Source: Mesorhizobium sp. WSM3860 (GTDB lineage: Bacteria > Pseudomonadota > Alphaproteobacteria > Rhizobiales > Rhizobiaceae). From it: a DNA stretch of 64,000 bases. The notes beneath the pieces were generated by a model. That model saw nothing but the letters and a program-made list of their open reading frames with translations, did no database searches and had not been told where the DNA came from. The DNA lies in contig NZ_NSGF01000001.1 in NCBI RefSeq assembly GCF_002294995.1, positions 124,001-188,000 on the forward strand, in the 5' to 3' direction. A program made the translations under genes and the position numbers. Every line of letters starts with the position of its first letter. Position 1 is the stretch's first letter. Positions 8,891-18,055 of the stretch are shown here, piece by piece.

Positions 8891-9472
8891 CTAACCCGAA
8901 GCCGCCAGAGCCTTCTCGATCTGCGGCAACAGCAAATCCCTCGCCGACTCCGGCGTCAGCGGTCCGACATGCTTGTAGGCGATCTTGCCGTCCTTGCCGA
9001 TGACGAAGGTCTCCGGCACGCCGTAGACGCCCCAGTCGATCGCCGCGCGGCCGGCCGGATCGACGCCGATCGCCTGGTAGGGATTGCCGAGATCGCCAAG
9101 GAAGCGCCGGGCGTTTGCGGGCTCGTCCTTGTAGTTCAGCGCGGCCAGCTTGAAGCGCTTGTCCTGCGACAGCGCCAAAAGCACCGGATGCTCTTCCCGG
9201 CACGGCGCGCACCATGATGCGAAGACGTTGACCAGCGTCACCTTGCCGGCGAAGGATTTCGAGTCCAGCCCCGGCAGGTTCGAGCCTTCCAGCGGCGACA
9301 GGCTCGTCTGTGGCGCCGCCAGACCGATCAGAGCCGAGGGAATTTCAGACTCGTCGCGGCCGGACAAAAGCGGCGACAGGAACAACCCCGCCAAGCCCAG
9401 GAAAACCAGCAGCGGCAGCAGCACGAACAGGCGGCGACGGGGCGACGCCGGTGATCCGGTCTCGGTGCTCAC
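8891..9472 (-). CDS. ccmG: thiol:disulfide interchange protein CcmG/DsbE (CycY)
   Basis: Membrane-anchored periplasmic thioredoxin that keeps apocytochrome c cysteines reduced for heme attachment. One N-terminal membrane segment (about residues 14-36) is followed by a thioredoxin fold with the active site WCAPC (Cys88, Cys91) and the cis-proline loop VYGVPETFVIGKDG, typical of the DsbE/CcmG subgroup. The GTG start overlaps the stop of ccmD (GTGA), so translation is coupled. Last gene of the minus-strand ccm cluster. Confidence 0.94.
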   Translation of the reverse strand: MSTETGSPASPRRRLFVLLPLLVFLGLAGLFLSPLLSGRDESEIPSALIGLAAPQTSLSPLEGSNLPGLDSKSFAGKVTLVNVFASWCAPCREEHPVLLALSQDKRFKLAALNYKDEPANARRFLGDLGNPYQAIGVDPAGRAAIDWGVYGVPETFVIGKDGKIAYKHVGPLTPESARDLLLPQIEKALAASG

Positions 9473-9642
9473 GGCTTCCCCGTCCCGGCCTTGTCGGAGC
9501 GCCGCCGCACGCCGACCGCTTCGAGCGCCGCGAGCTCACGTTTGCGCGCCCGCTGGTCGAGCAGGATCCAGCCGACCAGCCCGACGAGCACAATCGCCGT
9601 GATGGCATAGGCGGCGGCGACATAGAGAGCATGCGCGCTCAT
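9469..9642 (-). CDS. ccmD: heme exporter protein CcmD (CycX), 57 aa
   Basis: A small single-span protein: MSAHALYVAAAYAITAIVLV, then a positively charged tail (DQRARKRELAALEA). This is the standard CcmD layout: N-terminal HALYVxxAY motif, one membrane helix, cytoplasmic basic end. CcmD helps release holo-CcmE from the CcmABC complex. It overlaps ccmG by four bases. Normally ccmC lies directly upstream; here only about 118 bases separate it from ccmB. Confidence 0.9.
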   Translation of the reverse strand: MSAHALYVAAAYAITAIVLVGLVGWILLDQRARKRELAALEAVGVRRRSDKAGTGKP

Positions 9643-9760
9643 ATCAGCCGCTCCATCCGCGAGCTTGCCATGACAATCCGTTCGATCATGCCTTCCCTTA
9701 ACCTTGCATCATGGGCTGCGCAATCAGGCGCGGCGCCGCAGTTGGAAAACGCCCCGGAGC

Positions 9761-10426
9761 TCAATCCGTCCCGTGCCGCAACGCCAGCGCCGCGGCCAGC
9801 GGCCCGACCACGGCAAGAAATAGCGTCAGCGCGGCAAGAATGAGGAAGGGCTGCAGGAACGGCGCGGGATCGGCCACCGCGCCATAGCTCGCCGAGACGC
9901 CGAAGATCAGCACCGGGATGGTGAGCGGCAGCACCAGCACGGAGATCAAGAGCCCGCCGCGCGGCAGCGCCACAGCCACGGCCGCTCCGGCAGCGCCGAT
10001 GAAGGTTATGGCCGGCGTGCCGACAAGAAGCGTAAACGCGGTCGCGCCGATACCGAGCGGCTCCATGTTCATGAACAGGCCGAGCAAAGGTGCCGCGATC
10101 ACCAGCGGCAGCACGCTGCCCGCCCAATGCGCCAGGCACTTGGTCAGCACCGTCAACGCCAGCATGTGGCGGTCGCTGTTGAGCACCAGAAGATCGAGCG
10201 AGCCGTCCTCGCGGTCGGCCTGGAAGAGGCGATCGAGCCCAAGCAGGCAGGCGAGCAGGGCGGCGATCCACAGGATCGCCGGACCGATACGCGACAAGAG
10301 GTTGAGGTCGGGCCCGACGCCGAACGGGATTGTGGCGATGACGGCGAGGAAGAAGATGACGCCGATCAGCGCCCCGCCGCCGGCGCGGATGGAAAGGCGG
10401 ATGTCGCGCAGGAAGAGGGACCGCAT
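9761..10426 (-). CDS. ccmB: heme exporter protein CcmB (CycW)
   Basis: Six-span inner-membrane subunit of the CcmABCD complex that loads heme on CcmE. Family hallmarks are LFLRDIRLSIRAGGGALIGVIFF near the start, FQADREDGSLDLLVLNS (residues about 68-84) and the FGVSASYGAV loop in the last third. The length of 221 aa is normal. Its upstream partner ccmA is separated by about 210 bases that hold a family A repeat, an unusual gap for this operon. The gene expected next, ccmC, is absent. Confidence 0.95.
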   Translation of the reverse strand: MRSLFLRDIRLSIRAGGGALIGVIFFLAVIATIPFGVGPDLNLLSRIGPAILWIAALLACLLGLDRLFQADREDGSLDLLVLNSDRHMLALTVLTKCLAHWAGSVLPLVIAAPLLGLFMNMEPLGIGATAFTLLVGTPAITFIGAAGAAVAVALPRGGLLISVLVLPLTIPVLIFGVSASYGAVADPAPFLQPFLILAALTLFLAVVGPLAAALALRHGTD

Positions 10427-10460
10427 TATGAGACGGCCCTTCTTTTAGGTGGGCGTTCCT

Positions 10461-10623
10461 TCGCGCCCCCTTCTGTCCTGCCGGACATCTCCCCCACGAG
10501 GGGGGAGATCGGCTGTTTCGGCGCCCCGCTCGTCCCTCCGACGTGTGTGATTGGCGAAATCGCCGGCGACGGCTGATCTCCCCCCTTGTGGGGGAGATGC
10601 CCGGCAGGGCAGAGGGGGGCGCC
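10461..10623. repeat. mosaic palindromic repeat (family A), copy 1, between ccmA and ccmB
   Basis: About 163 bases. The ends are long imperfect inverted repeats: GCGCCCCCTTCTGTCCTGCC on the left against GGCAGGGCAGAGGGGGGCGC on the right. Inner arms are ACATCTCCCCC...GGGGGGAGATCGGCTG and CTGATCTCCCCC...GGGGGAGATG. The middle contains GATTGGCGAAATCGCCGGCG, which is shared with family C elements. It interrupts the ccm operon without entering a gene. Confidence 0.85.
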
Positions 10624-10637
10624 GTAGAGCGCCGACA

Positions 10638-11246
10638 TCAACCGGCTACCTTCATTTGAAGCGCCTTCGCCCCTTCCAGCCCGAGCGGCAAATGCGTGGC
10701 CGCCACGATGATGCCTCCCTCTCGGCAGTGCCCCTCCATCAATCCCGCGAATCGTTCCTCCGACGCCTTGTCCAGCCCCGCGGTCGGTTCGTCGAGCAGC
10801 CAGACCGGCCGGCGGCTGACCAGGAGCTTCGCGATCGACGCGCGCCGTCTTTGCCCGGTCGAAAGATAGCCGAACGGCAGGTGGCCGAGGCCGTCCAATC
10901 CGACCGTCTCCAGCGCCTGCCCCACGCTCAAACCCGCCTCACCCTGGAAGGCGCGCCAGAAGCCCAGGTTTTCTTCGACGCTGAGGGCGGTCTTCATCGC
11001 ATTGAGATGGCCGAGATAGTGCGAGGCCGAAGCGACCGAGGGAAACTCGTCGCCGCCGCCCTCGACCTTCACTATGCCTTCGGCCGCCGGCAGCAAGCCG
11101 GCGACGACCCGCAAAAGCGTCGATTTGCCGGCGCCGTTCGGCCCGGTGACGACGAGCGCCTCGCCCCTTTCGAGGGCGAAACCGATGCCGGAAAAGACGG
11201 TCTCGCCGCCGCGCTCGCCGCTCAGGTTTTCGGCGATCAGCCGCAT
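10638..11246 (-). CDS. ccmA: cytochrome c biogenesis ATP-binding export protein CcmA (CycV)
   Basis: ABC ATPase that drives release of holo-CcmE from the CcmBCD membrane complex. Walker A is GPNGAGKST (residues 35-43), the signature is YLSTGQRRR, Walker B is VWLLDEPTAGLD, and the switch histidine is in AATHLPL. The start at 11246 gives 202 aa, the usual family size; the in-frame ATG 48 bases upstream adds a non-conserved leader. First gene of the minus-strand ccm cluster and divergent from acnA. Confidence 0.95.
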   Translation of the reverse strand: MRLIAENLSGERGGETVFSGIGFALERGEALVVTGPNGAGKSTLLRVVAGLLPAAEGIVKVEGGGDEFPSVASASHYLGHLNAMKTALSVEENLGFWRAFQGEAGLSVGQALETVGLDGLGHLPFGYLSTGQRRRASIAKLLVSRRPVWLLDEPTAGLDKASEERFAGLMEGHCREGGIIVAATHLPLGLEGAKALQMKVAG

Positions 11247-11312
11247 CCTTGCCCGTCCCGAAAGCACCGTTTCGCAGCCGCCGCCGCATCGCACAAATTT
11301 GCTTTTCGACTG

Positions 11313-11329
11313 TCTAGAACTATTCCAGG
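11313..11329. promoter_or_regulatory. candidate Irr/ICE iron-control box between ccmA and acnA
   Basis: TCTAGAACTATTCCAGG matches 10 of the 14 fixed positions of the ICE/Irr-box consensus TTTAGAA-N3-TTCTAAA, including the central TAGAA and TTC. It lies 66 bases before the ccmA start and about 200 before the acnA start. Irr in rhizobia is known to control Fe-S and heme genes, and both neighbours are such genes. Found by eye, so chance cannot be excluded. Confidence 0.5.
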
Positions 11330-11529
11330 AAATTCTCTATATGCGGTTCATCCGTGCCAGCGGTCGGTGCGGGAACAGAATTAGCGCCGAACCAGCGCAC
11401 GCGCCGCCTTGAACGGCTCGGGTTGCTCGGGAGCGGACAGCGGAAATGGCCGTACCCGCACCTTTGCGCGTGATTGCATGCCAACGGCGTCCGTTCCCTT
11501 TCAGGCTGAACAGACAAGGACGGATCGCC

Positions 11530-14220
<2,691 letters not shown>

Positions 14221-14581
14221 CAGCAGGGAATAGGCCGAAGGGCATAGGCAGTGGGGGAAGATCCCCCTGCTGCTTACTGCCGACTGGCTGACGTTCTAGT
14301 CAAACTGCGGCCGGCCAAGCATTCGCCGGCCCGGCTCAAAGTCCAAGTCCGATTCGCGCGCAATAGAAATCGTCGGGCAACAGCAAACTCACCCCTTCGC
14401 GGCGATGCGGTTCCAAAATCGAACCGCGTCGAAAAATGCAGTGCCCCCTGCTGTCGCCGCCTTACCTGCGGTCGCGGCGACAAAATTTCACCGCAACGTG
14501 ACTTCCCGTTGACTGTCCGTTCTGCCACATATTTTAGCAACCAGAACAAGGCCGGCGTGACCGGCGGGAATTGGAACGGTC
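14221..14581. other. intergenic region acnA-DUF1223
   Basis: No gene is supported in these 361 bases. Two hairpins are visible: GCGGTTC-caaaatc-GAACCGC at 14407-14427, and TGTCGCCGC/GCGGCGACA at 14452-14482, the latter followed by AAAATTT. The second might work as a weak terminator or leader structure. A promoter candidate lies just after it. Confidence 0.5.
14509..14535 (+). promoter_or_regulatory. candidate promoter for the DUF1223 gene
   Basis: TTGACT (14509-14514) resembles a -35 box, and TATTTT (14530-14535) is a possible -10 with a short 15-base spacer. It lies about 46 bases before the start codon. Position is sensible, spacing is poor. Confidence 0.3.
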
Positions 14582-15370
14582 ATGGCATTGCGAGGACCAT
14601 TGCGGCTTACGGCAGTTGCGCTGGTCCTCACGGCGTTGAGCCGCGTGACCCTGGCAGCCGAGCTTGAGAAAGCCGCGACCGGCAAGCCGCAGGCTGAAAA
14701 GCCTTTGGGCGTGGTCGAATTGTTTACCAGCCAGGGCTGCAGTTCCTGTCCGCCGGCCGATGAATTCTTCGCCGAGCTGGCGACCAAGGAAAACATCATC
14801 GCGCTCGCCTATCACGTCAACTACTGGGACTATCTGGGCTGGCAGGATACGCTGAGCAACAAAGAAAACACCGAGCGGCAGTATGACTATATGCGCGCCT
14901 TCGGCAGCCGTTCGGTCTACACCCCGCAAGCCGTCATCAACGGCCGCAGCCATGTCAACGGCGCCAACCGCAAGGAGGTCGACGGCGCGCTGGCCCGCAT
15001 GGACAGGACCGGCGAGGGCATGCGGGTCGGCATCAAGGTAAGCCGCACCAGCGATCGGGTCATGATCGACGCCGGCGACGCCGGCAATGGGCCGACCGAC
15101 GCCCATGTGGTGATCGTCTATTTCGATCCGCCGCAAATGGTGAAGATCGGCCAGGGCGAGAACAGCGGCCGCAACCTCACCTATTGGAACGCCGTCTCCG
15201 ACATCCAGACCGCCGGCATGTGGCACGGCAAGGCGCAGCGCTACGAACTGCCGATGACGGAGATTGCGAAGAAGGGCGGCTGCGCCGTGCTGCTGCAGTC
15301 CGTCGGCAAGGACGGCGTCCCGGGACCGATTCTCGGCGCCGCCTTCATCCGCAAGCCTGACCGGCTCTGA
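14582..15370 (+). CDS. DUF1223 secreted thioredoxin-like protein
   Basis: A 262-residue protein with an N-terminal signal sequence (about residues 1-26) and the DUF1223 signature VELFTSQGCSSCPPAD, where Cys53 and Cys56 form a CxxC pair as in thioredoxin-like folds. Further family blocks are AYHVNYWDYLGW, VYTPQAVINGR and the C-terminal GAAFIRKP. The function is unknown; a periplasmic redox role is likely from fold and CxxC. Its place after acnA is common in Rhizobiales. Confidence 0.88.
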   Translation: MALRGPLRLTAVALVLTALSRVTLAAELEKAATGKPQAEKPLGVVELFTSQGCSSCPPADEFFAELATKENIIALAYHVNYWDYLGWQDTLSNKENTERQYDYMRAFGSRSVYTPQAVINGRSHVNGANRKEVDGALARMDRTGEGMRVGIKVSRTSDRVMIDAGDAGNGPTDAHVVIVYFDPPQMVKIGQGENSGRNLTYWNAVSDIQTAGMWHGKAQRYELPMTEIAKKGGCAVLLQSVGKDGVPGPILGAAFIRKPDRL

Positions 15371-16000
15371 CGGCTGCACGGACAAGACCCGATCGCTGAT
15401 GAAAGCCGGCCGGGGCATTCGTGCATCGCACCAGTGTCCTCGGCCCTGAACTGACGCAGGCGCATCTTCGTGGCGAGATCTGGCGCGAATGAAATCCTGT
15501 ATGCGCTCCTTAGGACTGGTCGCTCATCCAGCGCAGCGGTTCCAGTTCTCATTCCCTGACGGTGCATTGTGATGACGCCCGCCTGGCCGTGAGACAGGGT
15601 CCGGGCGCGCCAGGGCGGACAGGCATGAAAAAACCGGCGTCAGCTTGCTTCTGACGCCGGTTATTCAGGTTTTGGGATCGTCGCACCTGATTTTTCCAAG
15701 GAAAAACCGAGGTTGGTTCGATCCGACGCTGACCCGTGGGCGGGGGGCTTGGGGTTTACGAGCCGGTGCCGGACCGAACCGTCTCAGGCAACGCCGGTAA
15801 ACTCGTCGGACATTGGGGCATGAGCGCGGATAATTTGTGGCAACAATGTGGCGGAGCATCACCAATTCCAACACGCGTTTTGCAAACGTGACTGGACCTT
15901 TCGGAAATGGCGGGGCGCAAGCCTGCTTCGCCGGCCCTTGCAATTCGGACGCGAAAGCGCGAACCTTGGCCGGCGCAAGATTCAATCGAAGGATCGAGGC
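15371..16000. other. 630-base gap without a convincing gene
   Basis: Contains a strong terminator (15627-15662) oriented for minus-strand transcription. Just upstream of it on the minus strand is a short protein-like frame: ATG at 15813, MSDEFTGVA, then a TGA at 15784-15786, then a further 40 codons ending GFSLEKSGATIPKPE with TAA at 15661-15663. No ribosome binding site is visible. It could be a small RNA, or a small gene broken by a stop. The part from 15371 to 15620 shows nothing recognisable. Confidence 0.5.
15627..15662 (-). terminator. rho-independent terminator (minus strand)
   Basis: Perfect 12-bp stem AACCGGCGTCAG / CTGACGCCGGTT with a 7-base loop (cttgctt). On the minus strand the stem is followed by TTTTTTC, so it stops leftward transcription. 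No recognised gene lies directly upstream on that strand. Confidence 0.85.
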
Positions 16001-16387
16001 ATGACCGATCACAGCAGCGGGATGGAGGATGGGGAAGCATCCGGAATACTGATCCCGTTGCATGAGGCGCGCAACGCACGCCTCGACCAGCCGGTGCGCT
16101 TCGACCGGCGCGAGCTCGACCAGATCCTAAGGCTTTACGGACGCATGGTGGCAGCCAATGAATGGCGCGACTATGCGATCGATCATCTTTCCGATCGCGC
16201 TGTGTTTTCGGTCTTCCGCCGCGCCAGCGAAGTGCCGCTGTTCCAGATCGTCAAGGATCCGAAACTGGCGCGCCGACAGGGCGCTTTCGCCGTCATCGCC
16301 GCTGGCGGACGCATCCTCAAGCGCGGCCAGGAACTCGGCCGCGTGCTCGGCGTCTTCGATCCCAAGCTGAAGCTGGTCGAAGCTTAA
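16001..16387 (+). CDS. DUF2794 protein
   Basis: A 128-residue soluble protein matching DUF2794, a family largely limited to Alphaproteobacteria. The core runs RRELDQILRLYGRMVAANEWRDYAID in blocks, then FSVFRRASEVPLFQI and RILKRGQELGRVLGVFD. The start at 16001 follows GATCGAGGC; earlier in-frame codons look non-coding. Function unknown. Its stop codon overlaps that of the convergent GNAT gene. Confidence 0.85.
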   Translation: MTDHSSGMEDGEASGILIPLHEARNARLDQPVRFDRRELDQILRLYGRMVAANEWRDYAIDHLSDRAVFSVFRRASEVPLFQIVKDPKLARRQGAFAVIAAGGRILKRGQELGRVLGVFDPKLKLVEA

Positions 16388-16959
16388 CTATCCAATTTGC
16401 CGCGAAATCTCCGCTCCGGCAGTGACTCCGGATCGGGCGGTAGTTCCGCGCCGCCGTTGAGCGGCAGCTGCATGAACACCGTGTCCAGCCAGCGCCCATG
16501 CTTGTAGCCCGAGCCTTCCAGGCGCCCGGAGTGGCGAAAGCCGAGCTTCTCGTGCAGTCGCACCGAGGCGCTGTCGGCATGGCCGTCGCCGATCACCGCG
16601 ATGATCTGGCGAAAGCCGGCCAGGCGCGCCGCCTCGATGAGCGCCAGCATCAGCAGGCGGCCGATGCCCTGGCCCTTGGCCTCGGGGGCCACATAGACCG
16701 AATCCTCGATGACGAAGCGATAGGCGGGGCGAGGCCGAAACGGTCCGGCATAGGCGTAGCCGAGCACGACGCCGTCCTTTTCAGCCACAAGATAAGGAAA
16801 GCCGCCTGCTGCCAAGCTGTCGAATCGGTTGCCCATCTCGGCGCGGCTGGGCGGCTCCAGCTCGTAGCTCGCGGTGCCGTGCGTGACCGCGTCCGCATAG
16901 ATTTCGGTGATTCGGTCGAGGTCGGCCGCGGTAGCGGCTCTGATCGCAATATTGCTCAT
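16384..16959 (-). CDS. GNAT N-acetyltransferase, phosphinothricin-acetyltransferase-like
   Basis: A 191-residue acetyltransferase. The acetyl-CoA loop is APEAKGQGIGRLLM, and the C-terminal block SVRLHEKLGFRHSGRLEGSGYKHGRWLDT is typical of the PAT/MddA branch, which acetylates phosphinothricin or methionine sulfoximine-like amino acids. Start MSNIAIRAATAADL was preferred; 16 extra in-frame residues upstream are not family-like. The gene ends tail to tail with DUF2794, the two stop codons sharing bases. Confidence 0.9.
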   Translation of the reverse strand: MSNIAIRAATAADLDRITEIYADAVTHGTASYELEPPSRAEMGNRFDSLAAGGFPYLVAEKDGVVLGYAYAGPFRPRPAYRFVIEDSVYVAPEAKGQGIGRLLMLALIEAARLAGFRQIIAVIGDGHADSASVRLHEKLGFRHSGRLEGSGYKHGRWLDTVFMQLPLNGGAELPPDPESLPERRFRGKLDS

Positions 16960-17008
16960 AATTTGTGCAGTTCTTTCTGTTGCCTCAATAACAGCAGAGG
17001 CACGCACA

Positions 17009-17041
17009 AAAGGAAAGGGCGGCCGTTGGGCCGCCCTTTCC
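17009..17041 (-). terminator. rho-independent terminator of the Bax-inhibitor-like gene
   Basis: 13-bp perfect stem GGAAAGGGCGGCC / GGCCGCCCTTTCC with a 4-base loop. Read on the minus strand it is followed by TTTTGTG. It lies about 30 bases past the stop of the minus-strand gene. Confidence 0.85.
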
Positions 17042-17072
17042 GAAGTCTATGGTCCAGCCGGACGGCTACCGT

Positions 17073-17813
17073 TTAGCGGCGGTCGCCCATGAACTGCAGC
17101 AGGAACATGAACAGGTTGATGAAGTCGAGATAGAGCTGCAGCGCGCCCATGATCGCCTTCCGGCCTGCGACATCCGCGACGTCACCCTCGAAATACATCT
17201 CCTTGATGCGCTGCGTGTCGTAGGCGGTCAGGCCCGCGAACACCAGTACGCCGATCGCCGAGATGGCGAAGGCCAGCGCCGACGACGCCAGGAAGATGTT
17301 GATGACCATCGCGAGCAGCAGGCCGATCACGCCCATGATCAGGAACGAGCCGAACGCGCTCAGGTCGCGCCTGGTCGTGTAGCCGTAGAGCGACAGCCCG
17401 CCGAAGGCCGCGGCCGTGGCGAAGAAGGTCTGGGTGATGCTGGTGCCGGTGTAGACGAGAAAGATCGTCGACAGCGACAGGCCGACAAGGCCGGCATAAA
17501 CCCAGAACGTGGTCTGCGCCGCAGCCACGCTCATCGATTGGATCCTGAAGGACAGGAACATCACGGCAGCGAGAGGCGCCAGGATGACGACCCAGCGGAA
17601 CGCGCTAGCATAGATGAGCTGGCCGAAGGCGGTGAGCTGGCCGTCGCCGGTGACGGCAAACTGGAACGCGCCCCAGGCGGCAAGGCCGGTGATGAGCAGG
17701 CCAAGCCCCATCAGGTTATAGACTTTGATCATGTAGGCCCGCAGGCCCTGATCGATATCGACGCGCACGCCGGGGGCGGCGGACGTCTGGTAGTTGCGAA
17801 TGGGATCAGCCAT
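17073..17813 (-). CDS. Bax inhibitor-1/YccA-family membrane protein
   Basis: A 246-residue protein with seven hydrophobic segments, in the BI-1/YccA/TMBIM family of pH-sensitive calcium-leak-type channels and FtsH modulators. Family features are the N-terminal YMIKVYNLMGLGLLITG, the central FGGLSLYGYTTRRDLSAFGSFL, and the C-terminal TAYDTQRIKEMYFEGD plus ALQLYLDFINLFMFLLQ. The start MADPIRNY was chosen because 30 upstream in-frame residues are Arg/Gly-rich and not conserved. A terminator follows. Confidence 0.92.
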   Translation of the reverse strand: MADPIRNYQTSAAPGVRVDIDQGLRAYMIKVYNLMGLGLLITGLAAWGAFQFAVTGDGQLTAFGQLIYASAFRWVVILAPLAAVMFLSFRIQSMSVAAAQTTFWVYAGLVGLSLSTIFLVYTGTSITQTFFATAAAFGGLSLYGYTTRRDLSAFGSFLIMGVIGLLLAMVINIFLASSALAFAISAIGVLVFAGLTAYDTQRIKEMYFEGDVADVAGRKAIMGALQLYLDFINLFMFLLQFMGDRR

Positions 17814-18055
17814 TGGAAGTCCTCTGTTGCTTCTGCCCCGTCCGGTGACAGGTCCTTGGAGTGACCCTCCTTGGACCAGGCGCCGCTGGCGGGGCTCCAG
17901 CATGCCTAGTGCGAAATATGAGCGTTCTCGACGTCAAGAACAAGACGGTAACGAGGGGTAACGCTTCGTGAGAAAGCAAAAGCCCTATTTTCAACTTTTT
18001 GCGCCGGCATTCTTACCAAGATTTAACACAGACAGGCCACCGAGGGCCTTGCCGT

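Noticed and set aside
15665..16063. A 132-codon minus-strand frame upstream of the terminator
   Set aside because: Its sequence is Arg/Pro-rich with no domain and overlaps the start of the DUF2794 gene; a neighbouring frame looks more protein-like but is interrupted.
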